A DNA stretch of 64,000 nucleotides from Nonomuraea typhae (GTDB lineage Bacteria; Actinomycetota; Actinomycetes; Streptosporangiales; Streptosporangiaceae): contig NZ_VRLV01000001.1 of NCBI RefSeq assembly GCF_009760925.1, forward strand, positions 620,001 to 684,000. The letters are read 5' to 3'. The position numbers and the translations under genes are program-made. The notes beneath the pieces were generated by a model, which saw only the letters and a program-made list of their open reading frames with translations, had not been told where the DNA came from and ran no database searches. This document shows positions 33,780 to 42,027 of the stretch, one piece after another (the stretch's first letter is position 1; every line of letters begins with the position of its first letter).

Positions 33780-34556
33780 TCACGTGCGCGCGGGCTCTTC
33801 GACGAGGGCCACGCGCACGTCCGCGGGCGCCCCGCCGGACAACGGGATGGAGAAGACCGCGGTACGGCTCCGCGCCGCGAAACTGGCGAACCGCAGCCCG
33901 CCGTCGTCCCAGAAGTCCTGGATGTCCGACGACAGGAGCGCCGAGGCCGAGCAGTAGGCCGGGCTGCGATAGAGCAGCCGCAACGACGTCTCCAGCGGGA
34001 CCGGCCCGGCCTCGCGCACGGCCAGCGGAGCGCGCACCCGCACCAGCAGCTGCCTGAGCGGCCGCAGCCAGTGGCGGTCCAGCTCCGGCGAGAGCCCGAG
34101 CAGCGCCACCGCCTGCGCCGCGGCCACCGCCGCGCTCACCGGCTCGAAGATGTACGGCCCGGCCGCGACGGCCACCACGCTCATGGCCGTGAGCAGCCCG
34201 GCGCGGGCGAAGGAACGCCACTCCACGGGCCGCCCGTGGGCGCCCAGGCACCCGCACGACGACTCCGGCGCGGCCAGCGCCCCATAGGTGAGATAGACGA
34301 GGAATCCGGTGGACAGGGCGGCCGCCGCCGTACCCTCCCACGGGACCGCGGGCGGCGCGAGCAGGACGCCCGCCACCGCGAGTTCGGCCACCGCCACCAG
34401 GCGGAGCAGAGGGACCGCGCGCGCCGGGCCGGCCAGCCGGGCCAGCGCCGTCCGGCCCGCCTGCGACCGCATCCGGCGGCTGAGCAGTTTCAGCAGAGCC
34501 GCCCAGACGAGGAAGGCGGCGATCAGGTAGGGCTGCAGCGCGGCGATCCCTTGCAT
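33780..34556 (-). CDS. MauE/DoxX-like membrane protein
   Basis: The product is 258 aa from ATG 34556 (aggag 8 nt upstream). The first ~150 residues hold four hydrophobic segments and the SSCGCLGAHGRPVEW loop, whose CxC motif and position are the hallmark of the methylamine-utilisation MauE family. MauE is thought to help supply reducing equivalents or disulfide chemistry for maturing the Cys-rich methylamine dehydrogenase small subunit. The C-terminal ~100 residues are soluble and unfamiliar (LRLLYRSPAYCSASALL). It follows a Tat-exported protein gene by 9 nt, which follows a 15-Cys protein gene. Confidence 0.78.
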   Translation of the reverse strand: MQGIAALQPYLIAAFLVWAALLKLLSRRMRSQAGRTALARLAGPARAVPLLRLVAVAELAVAGVLLAPPAVPWEGTAAAALSTGFLVYLTYGALAAPESSCGCLGAHGRPVEWRSFARAGLLTAMSVVAVAAGPYIFEPVSAAVAAAQAVALLGLSPELDRHWLRPLRQLLVRVRAPLAVREAGPVPLETSLRLLYRSPAYCSASALLSSDIQDFWDDGGLRFASFAARSRTAVFSIPLSGGAPADVRVALVEEPART

Positions 34557-34565
34557 CACTCGCTC

Positions 34566-35162
34566 CTAGTGCGGGGAGAAGACGGTGGCGATGTCGACTT
34601 CGTTGGTGTCCGGCCGCCAGGCGCCCAGGATCTGCACGTGCTGCCCGACGCGCAGGAGCGACAGGTCGGCCGTGGGCGGCGCGTCGGAGTGCACCGCCAC
34701 CGACGTGCCGGACACGACGTGGCAGAGCACGTCCTTGCCGTTGTGGTCGAGGTGGATCTTCTCACTGGTGATGTTGCGGACGTGGCCCTTGATGTTGACG
34801 ATGTTCAGCCAGACCGATTCGGCCGCGAGCATGCCGTCGGGCATGCGCACGCCGCGGGCGTAGAGCCCGTCGCCGGGCCTGGCCGCGTCGAACCCGACGG
34901 GGCCGAGCTTCCACAGGCTGGTTCCGTCGACGACCCTGATCTGGTGGAAGACCAGGTTCGAGCCCAGGACGACCAGGGTGTTGCCCTTGACGGTCCGGAT
35001 GCGGCCTTCGGCGAAGTCCAGGTCGGGCACGCCGGGTTCCGGCTGGGCCGGTCCGGCCGCGAAGGCGGCCTCGGGGCCGAGCGAGCCCATCGCGGTGGCG
35101 GCCACGACGGTGGCGCCGCCGCCCAGGAGCGCGGACCTGAGCATCTGCCTGCGTGTGGTCAT
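34566..35162 (-). CDS. Tat-exported protein of unknown function
   Basis: The product is 198 aa. The N-terminus TTRRQMLRSALLGGGATVVA is a twin-arginine type signal, cleaved near AAFAAG. The mature region is predominantly beta: GRIRTVKGNTLVVLGSNLVF, TSLWKLGPVGFDAARPGDGL, ITSEKIHLDHNGKDVLCHVV and LLRVGQHVQILGAW. This looks like two OB- or DUF5666-like barrels, a fold guess only. Tat export suggests folding or cofactor loading in the cytoplasm. It is the middle gene of an apparent operon with the Cys-rich and MauE-like genes. Confidence 0.6.
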   Translation of the reverse strand: MTTRRQMLRSALLGGGATVVAATAMGSLGPEAAFAAGPAQPEPGVPDLDFAEGRIRTVKGNTLVVLGSNLVFHQIRVVDGTSLWKLGPVGFDAARPGDGLYARGVRMPDGMLAAESVWLNIVNIKGHVRNITSEKIHLDHNGKDVLCHVVSGTSVAVHSDAPPTADLSLLRVGQHVQILGAWRPDTNEVDIATVFSPH

Positions 35163-35175
35163 CTCGTCGCCTCCC

Positions 35176-35622
35176 TCAGCCCGTTGAGATCTCGCACGGG
35201 CGCAGGCCCGTGGACAGGCTCGCGATCCTGCTGTAGGCGGCCGGGGTGAGGTCGATCAGGCGGTTGCTGGCGCAGGTGGCGCCGCAGCAGCTGCGCTCGC
35301 CGCAGAACAGGTCGGTCTGCGGGCCGCAGTCGGCGATGGTGGTGACGACGCTGGCGCCGCCGCACAGGGAGGTGGTCCTGTGACGGAACCCGCAGGTCCG
35401 CCGCGACAGCGCGTCGCCGCAGCGGTCGGGGCGGGTGATGTCCCAGCAGGCGTCGGAGGTGTTGGGCCAGGCGTGCTGAAGGCTGCCCGAGTTGCAGGTG
35501 CCGCAGGCTCCACGTCCGGCGGAACTGCACGGGCCCCAGGCCGCCCCGCAGCAGAACCACGAGACTTCGCCTTGGACCGGGCCGAGTAAGTCGATGGGGT
35601 CAGTGGGCGTGCTGCGCACCAT
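35176..35622 (-). CDS. Cysteine-rich protein (15 Cys in 148 aa)
   Basis: The product is 148 aa with a strong ribosome binding site (aaggagg, 6 nt before ATG 35622). It has 15 cysteines, including two CC pairs (WFCCGAAWGPC, SCCGATC) and CGTC, with four Trp. No signal peptide is evident, although its downstream partners are a Tat-exported protein and a MauE-like membrane protein. The density of Cys, the Trp residues and the MauE neighbour recall amine-dehydrogenase light chains, which carry a crosslinked Trp cofactor, but I cannot align it to that family and no large subunit gene is present. Unknown function. Confidence 0.6.
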   Translation of the reverse strand: MVRSTPTDPIDLLGPVQGEVSWFCCGAAWGPCSSAGRGACGTCNSGSLQHAWPNTSDACWDITRPDRCGDALSRRTCGFRHRTTSLCGGASVVTTIADCGPQTDLFCGERSCCGATCASNRLIDLTPAAYSRIASLSTGLRPCEISTG

Positions 35623-35670
35623 GCGCGTCCTCCTTGGGGGGTGTGTGGGGAGGCGGTGCAGCGCTGCGGT

Positions 35671-35714
35671 GAAACTTTCCGACTCGATCTATCAATAGCA
35701 TGTAAGGAAGTTTC
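35671..35714. promoter_or_regulatory. Inverted repeat in the promoter region of the Cys-rich gene
   Basis: gaaactttcc (35671-35680) and ggaagtttc (35706-35714) are inverted repeats, one base apart from perfect, flanking an AT-rich core with tattga/tagatc -10 candidates on the minus strand. Possible operator or promoter of the Cys-rich operon. Confidence 0.4.
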
Positions 35715-35722
35715 GTCAACGC

Positions 35723-35757
35723 CCAAAAACGAAGGCGGCCTCCGCGGGGGCCGCCTG
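35723..35757 (-). terminator. Rho-independent terminator of the coiled-coil membrane gene
   Basis: aggcggcc (35733-35740) pairs with ggccgcct (35749-35756). Read on the minus strand the stem is followed by ttcgtttttgg, a good T-rich tract, 20 nt after the stop of the gene at 35777. Confidence 0.75.
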
Positions 35758-35776
35758 GGTGGGTCCGATCAGGAGG

Positions 35777-36406
35777 TCAGGCGGGGTCCTGGCGGTTCTG
35801 CATGGTTTTGCGGTAGAGCTCGTCGATCTCGTCCAGCGGGTCGGCGAAGGGGGCCGGGCGGCGGGCCTCGATCTCCAGGTCGGTGCGGGAGGACAGGTCG
35901 TCGATGCCGCCCGAGGCGTGCTGAACCTGGGCGCGCATGACGTCGGCGCGGATGCGGGCGCACATGGCGGTCAGCTTGGCCTGGTGTTCGCGCAGGCGGT
36001 CGGCCGTGACGTGGTCGACGACCGAGGAGATGCGCCGCTGCTGGGCGTAGAGGCCGAGCTGCTGGTCGTGGACCTCGGCCTGCTGGGCGAGCTCGGCCGT
36101 CAGGTGGGGGAGGTCGCCGAGTCCCCAGCCGGAGGCGGCGGCCTGGTCGAGTGCCTGGCGGGTCAGGGAGACCTCGCGGCGCAGGTCGAGGCGGAGGCGT
36201 TCGACCTCGGCCGCCTCGCCGCTGCCCATCGCGTTGACGTGGGCCGTGAGCCGGGTCGTCGCCTTCTTGGCGGACTTGGCCGCCTTCTTGCCCAGCTTGA
36301 CCATGAAGTAGATCGCCACCCCGCCGATCGCCAGGAACAGCAGGAAGACGATCAGCAGGATCGTGAAGATCGTTTCGATTGGAGGCACCTCCCGAGCACT
36401 GAGCAT
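35777..36406 (-). CDS. Single-pass membrane protein with helical cytoplasmic region
   Basis: The product is about 209 aa. One strong hydrophobic helix (TIFTILLIVFLLFLAIGGVA, ~13-35) is followed by a basic patch (KLGKKAAKSAKKATTRL) and a long charged, Gln/Glu/Arg-rich helical region likely to be coiled coil (VERLRLDLRREVSLTRQAL and onward). The C-terminus is Pro/Asp-rich. The orientation is probably N-out with the bulk inside. ATG 36406 is the best available start, though no clear ribosome binding site precedes it. I recognise no family. A good terminator follows. Confidence 0.6.
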   Translation of the reverse strand: MLSAREVPPIETIFTILLIVFLLFLAIGGVAIYFMVKLGKKAAKSAKKATTRLTAHVNAMGSGEAAEVERLRLDLRREVSLTRQALDQAAASGWGLGDLPHLTAELAQQAEVHDQQLGLYAQQRRISSVVDHVTADRLREHQAKLTAMCARIRADVMRAQVQHASGGIDDLSSRTDLEIEARRPAPFADPLDEIDELYRKTMQNRQDPA

Positions 36407-36587
36407 AGTCCGCCACATCGGCAGGCATGGACTCGGTCAAGCCGCCTTCCGCCGCGTGATCGTCGCTCTGAAGAACGTCGCGGACGGGCCGGTGAGTTCC
36501 ATCCGGTGACCAAGCAAGCTCTTGATTGTGAAGGCGGGCGTGTGATTCAGTGCGGTCGGGGCGCCGGGACAGAGGAAGCGGGAACGC

Positions 36588-37376
36588 ATGCCGTACGCGC
36601 ACGTGGGCGGGGACGTCCGCCTCTTCTACACCGACGACGGCGCGGGCGACGGGCCGCCGCTGCTGCTCGTGCACGGCTGGGGCGCCGACTCCCACCAGTG
36701 GTCCTGGCACCTCGACGCGCTGGCCCGCCGGCGCCGGGTGATCGCCGCCGACCTGCGCGGCCACGGCTACTCCTCGGTCCCGCCGGAGGGCAACACGCCC
36801 CGGCGGATGGCCGCCGACCTCGCCGCGCTGCTGGACGAGCTCGGCGTCGATCGGGTCGCCGCCGTCGGGCACTCGATGGGCGGGCAGGTCGTCTCCATCC
36901 TCGCCGTCGAGCGTCCCGGGCTGGTCGAGCGGCTGGTCGCCGTCGACCCGGGGTACGGCATGGCCCCGGAGCTGGCCGGGATGTTCCAGGAGACGGTCAC
37001 CGCGCTGCGCTCGGAACGTGCGCACGAGGCGGCCGTCGAGCTCGACCGCTGGTGCACCAACCGGCGCACGCCCGCCGTCATCCGCCGCTGGCACCGGCGC
37101 AGGCTGTCCGGCATGCCGCCGCACGTGCTGGCCCAGGCGTTCGAGGCGATGTTCGTGCTGCCCGACTCGATCGGGGTGCGCCCGGCCTCCGACGCCTACC
37201 TGGCCCGCCGGCGTTGCCCGGTGCTGGCGCTGTGGCACGATCCGGCGCCGGCGGCGTGGGAGTCCGGCCTGCTCAAACACCCGGACTCGGCGGTCGTGGT
37301 CTGGGAGGGCGCCAGTCACCGTCTGCACGAGGAACGCCCGGAGGAGTTCACCGAGCTGGTGCTGGGCTGGCTATGA
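36588..37376 (+). CDS. Alpha/beta hydrolase
   Basis: The product is 262 aa with aggaagcggga before ATG 36588. Classic alpha/beta hydrolase motifs: LLLVHGWGADSHQW (~24-37), AADLRGHGYSSVP, nucleophile elbow VGHSMGGQVV (Ser ~95), and catalytic His in WEGASHRLHEERPEEF (~245). It is cytosolic with no lid large enough to suggest a lipase. The substrate is unknown. Convergent with the DUF4126 gene, sharing 6 nt at the stops. Confidence 0.83.
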   Translation: MPYAHVGGDVRLFYTDDGAGDGPPLLLVHGWGADSHQWSWHLDALARRRRVIAADLRGHGYSSVPPEGNTPRRMAADLAALLDELGVDRVAAVGHSMGGQVVSILAVERPGLVERLVAVDPGYGMAPELAGMFQETVTALRSERAHEAAVELDRWCTNRRTPAVIRRWHRRRLSGMPPHVLAQAFEAMFVLPDSIGVRPASDAYLARRRCPVLALWHDPAPAAWESGLLKHPDSAVVVWEGASHRLHEERPEEFTELVLGWL

Positions 37377-37952
37377 GGGCGCGCGGCGGCGCCGCCGTAC
37401 CTTCCTGACCACCCACCACGCCAGCAGCGCCCCCGCGATCAGCACGAGGATCACCAGCAGCGGCAGGAAGATCGCCACCAGGCTGACGCCGAGCGAGCCG
37501 GCGTCCTCCATCGTGCTCACCACGGGCGCGCCCACTCCGGCCGTCCCGACGTTCACCACCGGGCGGGCCGTGGACTTCAGGGCGTGTACGGCCAGCGCCA
37601 CGACGATCCCGAGCAGCCAGGACAGCCACGGGTTCTCGGTCATCCAGGTGGACTGGTCGAGCTCGGCGGCGGCCGAGGTGGCGCTGAACACCACGCCGCC
37701 CGAGGCGGGCCGCACGGCCGTCTGGATGATGTCGTTGACGCTGTCCACCGCCGGGATCTTGTCCAGCACCACCTCGGCCAGCAGCAGTACGGCGATCACC
37801 GCCAGCACGCCCCAGTTCGACAGCCACGCGTAGCCGTCGGGCAGCTTCACCTTGTCGGTGAGGTTGGCGAGCACGCCGACGACCAGCAGGGGGATGTAGG
37901 CGTTGAGCCCGGCCGCCGTGGACAGCCCGATGCCGGTGAGCGTGGCGAACAT
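37371..37952 (-). CDS. DUF4126-family membrane protein
   Basis: The product is 193 aa with four to five hydrophobic segments. GLSTAAGLNAYIPLLVVGVL at the N-terminus, LAEVVLDKIPAVDSVNDIIQ and VRPASGGVVF are the conserved core of DUF4126. AVHALKSTARPVVNVGTAGV follows, and the C-terminus ends in a hydrophobic helix with RKVRRRRRA. The family is widespread and its function is not known. The start at 37952 is supported by a TAGGTT -10 hexamer 6 nt upstream. Confidence 0.87.
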   Translation of the reverse strand: MFATLTGIGLSTAAGLNAYIPLLVVGVLANLTDKVKLPDGYAWLSNWGVLAVIAVLLLAEVVLDKIPAVDSVNDIIQTAVRPASGGVVFSATSAAAELDQSTWMTENPWLSWLLGIVVALAVHALKSTARPVVNVGTAGVGAPVVSTMEDAGSLGVSLVAIFLPLLVILVLIAGALLAWWVVRKVRRRRRAPS

Positions 37953-37964
37953 GATCCCAACCTA
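37953..37964 (-). promoter_or_regulatory. Leaderless promoter of the DUF4126 gene
   Basis: On the minus strand TAGGTT (37964-37959), then gggatc, then ATG 37952. The same TANNTT-gggatc-ATG arrangement precedes the MarR gene at 61469. Confidence 0.5.
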
Positions 37965-37966
37965 AC

Positions 37967-38866
37967 TCAGTCGGCGCGCGTGGCCTCGTCGAGCAGGCCG
38001 GGCAGGGCGGTGCTGGTGAACTCGGCCGCGGCGCGCTCGTACTTCTCCATGCCCCAGGACCAGAAGTCGTAGTCGACGGCCGAGCCGGCGCCGTCCTGGA
38101 TGGAGGCCCAGAGGGTCCAGCCGTACTTGGCCATCAGGCCCAGCAGGCGGGCGCGGGCGATGCGGTTGCGCAGGCGGCGGCCGTAGTAGGCGGTGACCAG
38201 CTCCTCGAGCTGCTCCAGCGGCAGGTCGGCCTCGCTCCAGATGTTGCCCAGCTCAAAGCAGGCGTCGTTGTTGCCGGAATACTCGTAGTCGATGAGCCAG
38301 AGGCGCTCGCCGTCGTCGATGAAGTTGCCGGGCAGGAGGTCGTTGTTGCACGGGACGGTTCCCTCATCCCGGACCTTCAACGCTTCCCGCATGAGCGCCA
38401 CCTGCGGCTCAAAGTCCCGATATTTCGCCGGTAGGCGGAAATTTCGGGACAATACGATCTCCAAATACCCCCGCTGAATCTCGAACATGTCGAAATCCCG
38501 CACGAACCGCGGCCCCGCGTGCAATCGCCGGCAGGCGTCGGCCACCCGCGGCAGGTTGGCCGAGTCCCGCACGTCTGCCTCGGTGAACGTGCGCCCGGGA
38601 ATGTAGCCCACCACCAGCACGCCGAGCTCCCGCACGTAGGCGTGCACCGGAGCCCCCACCCCCGCCCGCTCGGCCGCGATCGAGTTGGCGTGCTCGGCGT
38701 CCCGGTCGATGCCCAGCAGCCCGCCTTCGCTGGCCGGCACCCGGACCACGTACGCCGCGCCCGGCACACTCACCTTGTAGTTGCGATTGGTGAGCCCGCC
38801 GGGCAGCTCCTCCACGGTCCGCGGCAGCCCGGCCAGCAAGGGAATCCGATCGAGAACCTCATCCAT
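37967..38866 (-). CDS. Choline/ethanolamine kinase-like phosphotransferase
   Basis: The product is 299 aa with gaggagcg before ATG 38866. The aminoglycoside-phosphotransferase fold is clear: GGLTNRNYKVSV (nucleotide loop, ~23-34), a VVRVPASEG Lys-equivalent strand, the catalytic loop CNNDLLPGNFIDD (~198-210) and metal motif LWLIDYEYSGNNDACFELG (~214-232). This last pattern (IDYEYSG-N-x-FELGN) is that of choline kinases. It would phosphorylate choline, ethanolamine or a similar amino alcohol. It is divergent from a dimethylglycine-oxidase-like gene across a 95-nt gap that holds a GntR-type operator. Confidence 0.87.
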   Translation of the reverse strand: MDEVLDRIPLLAGLPRTVEELPGGLTNRNYKVSVPGAAYVVRVPASEGGLLGIDRDAEHANSIAAERAGVGAPVHAYVRELGVLVVGYIPGRTFTEADVRDSANLPRVADACRRLHAGPRFVRDFDMFEIQRGYLEIVLSRNFRLPAKYRDFEPQVALMREALKVRDEGTVPCNNDLLPGNFIDDGERLWLIDYEYSGNNDACFELGNIWSEADLPLEQLEELVTAYYGRRLRNRIARARLLGLMAKYGWTLWASIQDGAGSAVDYDFWSWGMEKYERAAAEFTSTALPGLLDEATRAD

Positions 38867-38921
38867 GGGCGCTCCTCGTCAATCTTGACCGGCGATGCTA
38901 CACCGCGACACCGTTGTAAAC

Positions 38922-38954
38922 GGTCTAGACCTTTTAGGGAAGGGCGGTTAGCGT
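38922..38954 (+). promoter_or_regulatory. GntR/HutC-type operator over the promoter of the FAD oxidoreductase
   Basis: GGTCTAGACC (38922-38931) is a perfect palindrome identical to the core of DasR (GntR/HutC) sites. TAGACC (38926-38931), within it, is placed 17 nt before TAGCGT (38949-38954), a -10 hexamer ending 7 nt before ATG 38962. A bound repressor would cover the -35 element. The UTRA-domain regulator at 41286-42023 is the likely binder. Confidence 0.6.
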
Positions 38955-38961
38955 CGCGACC

Positions 38962-41289
38962 ATGAGCGACTCGGCCCGGATCGTGATCATCGGCGGTGGC
39001 GTCGGCGGCGCCAGCGTCGCCTACCACCTGACCGAACTCGGTGAACGCGACGTCCTCGTCCTGGAGCGCGACGAGCTGACCAGCGGCTCGACCTTCCACT
39101 CGGCGGGGCTGGTCGGCCAGCTCCGCGCCGACCCCACGCTGACCAGGATGAACCAGTACTCCGTCGAGCTCTACCGCAAGCTCGACGTCTGGACCGAATG
39201 CGGCGGCATCAAGCTCGCCTCCACCCCCGAGCGCATGGAGGAGATCCGCCGCCAGATCGGCTGGGCCCGCACGTACGGCCTGCCGCTGGAGGAGATCTCG
39301 GTGGCCGAGGCGGCCCGGCTGTTCCCGCTGATGAACCCCGAGAGCGTGGTCGGCGCCGCCTACCTGCCCACCGACGGCCAGATCGACCCGTCCCAGCTCT
39401 GCTACGCGCTGGCCGGGCTGGCCAGGCAGGGCGGCGCCCGGATCCGCACCCACACCCGGGTCCTGGGCATCGACGTCGAACGCGGCCGGGTCCGGCGGGT
39501 CCGCACCGACCAGGGCGACATCGACTGCGAGATCGTGGTGAACTGCGGTGGCATGTTCGCCCCGGAGATCGGCCGCATGGCCGGGGTGCGCATCCCGATC
39601 ATCCCGATGTCCCACCAGTACGTGGTCACCGAGGGCTTCCACGAGCACACCGGCCTGCCCACGCTGCGCGACCCCGACCTGCTGGTCTACTACCGGCAGG
39701 AGGTCCAGGGCCTGGTGATGGGCGGCTACGAGCGCACCTCGGCCCCCTGGGCGGACCCGGTCCCGCCGGACTTCAACGGCCGCCTGCTCCCGGAGGACTG
39801 GGACCGATTCACCGAAATTTCGGACAATGCGGCGATCCGCGTCCCCGCCCTGACCGACCTAGGCATCCGCAAGATGATCAACGGGCCGGAGGCGTTCACC
39901 CCCGACAACGAATTCTGCCTCGGCGAGACCGAGGTCGGCGGCTTCTACGTGGCCGCCGGCTTCTGCGCCCACGGCATCGCCGGCGCCGGCGGCATCGGCA
40001 TGGTCATGGCCGAATGGATCGTCGAGGGCGAGCCGTCCATGGACCTGTGGCACATGGACATCCGCCGCTTCGGCCGCCAGTACCGCTCGCCGTCCTACAC
40101 CCGCAAACGCGTCGTGGAGAACTACGAGACCTACTACGACATCCGCTACCCGGGCCACGAACGCCAGGCCGGACGCCCCCTGCGCACCTCGCCCGCCTAC
40201 GCCTGGCACGCCGCCCACGGCGCCGTCTTCGGGGAGAAGTCCGGCTGGGAACGGGTCAACTACTACGCGGCCAACGCGGCCGGGCCGTACGACGAGGACG
40301 AACGCCCGCGCGGCTGGGCGGCACGCGGCTGGCACCCCGCGATCGGCGCCGAGCACCGCGCCACCCGGGCCGCCGCGGGCCTGTTCGACGAGACGTCCTT
40401 CAGCAAGATCGAGGTGACCGGCCCCGATGCCGCCGAGCTGCTGGAGTGGGTCTGCGCCAACCGGGTCGCCCGCGAGGCCGGCCAGGTCACCTACACCCAG
40501 GCGCTCAACCGGCGCGGCGGCATCGAGTGCGACTTCACCGTCACCCGGCGCGGCGAGGACGACTTCCTCGTCGTCACCGGCACCGCCTTCGGCTCCCACG
40601 ACCTCGGCTGGCTGCGCAAGCAGGCGCGGCTGCGCGGCTCGCGGGCGCACCTCGCCGACGTGACCGGGCAGTACGCCTGCTTCGCGCTGTGGGGTCCCCG
40701 GGCGCGCGAGATCCTGGCGGCGGTCTCCCCGGGCCCGCTGGACGCGCCGTTCATGTCCGCCCGCGAGCTGACCGTGGGCGACGTGCCCGTGCTGGCGTTG
40801 CGGGTGACGTTCGTGGGGGAGTTCGGCTGGGAGTTGTACTGCCCCAGCGAGTACGGCAGGGCGCTCTGGGAGACGCTGTGGGCCGCGGGCGAGCCGTACG
40901 GGCTGGTCGCCGGCGGCTACAAGGCCATCGACAGCATGCGGCTGGAGAAGGGCTACCGGGTCTGGGCCGCCGACATCGGGCCGGAGAGCACGCCGTTCGA
41001 GGCCGGGCTGGGCTTCTGCGTGAAGATGGACAAGGACTTCCTCGGCCGGGACGCGCTGAATCCCGCGCCGGAGCGGCGGCTGCGGCTCATCACGCTGGAC
41101 GACCCCAGGGCCGTCGTGCTCGGCAACGAGCCGGTGCGCGTGGACGGCGAGGTGGCCGGGCGGGTCACCTCCGGAGGGTACGGCTACACCCTGCGCGCCT
41201 CGCTGGCCTACGCCTACCTGAGCGCGGAGCCGGGCACCAAGGTGGAGGTGGAGCTGTTCGGCGAGCGCGTCCCCGGGACGGTCGGCTAG
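38962..41289 (+). CDS. FAD-dependent oxidoreductase with GcvT domain (dimethylglycine/sarcosine oxidase-like)
   Basis: The product is 775 aa. The N-terminal DAO domain (~5-370) opens with the dinucleotide motif VIIGGGVGGASVAYHL, and GSTFHSAGLVGQLR contains the His that is the FAD attachment site in dimethylglycine dehydrogenases. A bridging FAO_M region (~375-430) is followed by aminomethyltransferase (GCV_T) domains (~440-775) with GLFDETSFSKIEVTGPDAAE, GEFGWELYCPSEYG and YKAIDSMRLEKGYR. Such enzymes demethylate dimethylglycine or sarcosine and pass the one-carbon unit to tetrahydrofolate. The choline-kinase-like neighbour and GntR control fit choline/betaine catabolism (inferred). Confidence 0.9.
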   Translation: MSDSARIVIIGGGVGGASVAYHLTELGERDVLVLERDELTSGSTFHSAGLVGQLRADPTLTRMNQYSVELYRKLDVWTECGGIKLASTPERMEEIRRQIGWARTYGLPLEEISVAEAARLFPLMNPESVVGAAYLPTDGQIDPSQLCYALAGLARQGGARIRTHTRVLGIDVERGRVRRVRTDQGDIDCEIVVNCGGMFAPEIGRMAGVRIPIIPMSHQYVVTEGFHEHTGLPTLRDPDLLVYYRQEVQGLVMGGYERTSAPWADPVPPDFNGRLLPEDWDRFTEISDNAAIRVPALTDLGIRKMINGPEAFTPDNEFCLGETEVGGFYVAAGFCAHGIAGAGGIGMVMAEWIVEGEPSMDLWHMDIRRFGRQYRSPSYTRKRVVENYETYYDIRYPGHERQAGRPLRTSPAYAWHAAHGAVFGEKSGWERVNYYAANAAGPYDEDERPRGWAARGWHPAIGAEHRATRAAAGLFDETSFSKIEVTGPDAAELLEWVCANRVAREAGQVTYTQALNRRGGIECDFTVTRRGEDDFLVVTGTAFGSHDLGWLRKQARLRGSRAHLADVTGQYACFALWGPRAREILAAVSPGPLDAPFMSARELTVGDVPVLALRVTFVGEFGWELYCPSEYGRALWETLWAAGEPYGLVAGGYKAIDSMRLEKGYRVWAADIGPESTPFEAGLGFCVKMDKDFLGRDALNPAPERRLRLITLDDPRAVVLGNEPVRVDGEVAGRVTSGGYGYTLRASLAYAYLSAEPGTKVEVELFGERVPGTVG

Positions 41290-42023
41290 CCGGTGCGGAC
41301 CGTGAGGCGGACCCGGTCGGGGCGGAACAGGTCCCTGGCGTACTCGACCGGGACGCCCGCCGCGGTGCGCGCCGTGCGCTCGATGCGCATCAGCGGCGTG
41401 CCCGGCGCCACCTCCAGCTCGGCCGCCTGCTCCGGGGTGGCCACGACCGGGTCCAGGTGCTCGGTGGACTGCCGGGGCGCCAGGCCGTACCTACGCTCCA
41501 GCAGCTCGTAGAGCGAGCCGCCCAGATCCTCCTCCAGCAGGCCGGGCAGCAGCGGCGCGGGGAAGAACGACGACTCCAGCGCGACCGGCGCGCCCCCGGC
41601 CGAGCGCACCCGGGCGATCTCGTGCACCGGCGCGGACGGCGCCAGCTCCAGCGCCGCCGCCACCTCCGGCGGGGCCGCGCCGGTGCGCGCCCGCAGCACC
41701 CGGGCCGCGGCCGTCAGGTGCGCCCGGCGCATTCGCTCGGTGAACCCGGCCAGCCCCGTCAGGTCGCACTCCACGCGCGGCTCGGCCACGAACGCCCCGC
41801 CCGCGCGCCCCGGCGTGCGCACCAGCACGCCGCGGCTCTCCAGCGCCGCCAGCGCCTGCCGCAGCGTCATCCGGGACACGCCCAGCCGGGAGGCCAGCGC
41901 CCGCTCGCCCGGCAGCCTGTCGCCCGGCGCGATCTCCCCGGAGGCGATCGACGTCAGCAGCCAGCGCTCGATCTGGACATGCGCCGGAACCCCGCCGCCC
42001 CGGGCCAGCTCGACGTACTCCAC
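41286..42023 (-). CDS. GntR-family regulator, HutC/UTRA type
   Basis: The product is 245 aa. The winged helix (~10-80) reads PAHVQIERWLLTSIASGEI, PGDRLPGERALASRLGVSRM and TLRQALAALESRGVLVRTPG; the UTRA effector domain (~95-240) shows PVHEIARVRSAGGAPVALES, LYELLERRYGL and EYARDLFRPDRVRLTV. This subclass (like DasR) binds small amine or sugar ligands and recognises GGTCTAGACC-type sites. It starts GTG 42023 four nt after the upstream gene's stop, so it is in an operon with the nitronate-monooxygenase-like gene. The site at 38922 is its probable target. Confidence 0.9.
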   Translation of the reverse strand: MEYVELARGGGVPAHVQIERWLLTSIASGEIAPGDRLPGERALASRLGVSRMTLRQALAALESRGVLVRTPGRAGGAFVAEPRVECDLTGLAGFTERMRRAHLTAAARVLRARTGAAPPEVAAALELAPSAPVHEIARVRSAGGAPVALESSFFPAPLLPGLLEEDLGGSLYELLERRYGLAPRQSTEHLDPVVATPEQAAELEVAPGTPLMRIERTARTAAGVPVEYARDLFRPDRVRLTVRTG

Positions 42024-42027
42024 GCCT

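Noticed and set aside
33780..35622. Methylamine dehydrogenase operon
   Set aside because: Only the MauE-like gene is recognisable. No large subunit, no MauG or MauD, and the Cys-rich protein does not align by eye to the light chain.
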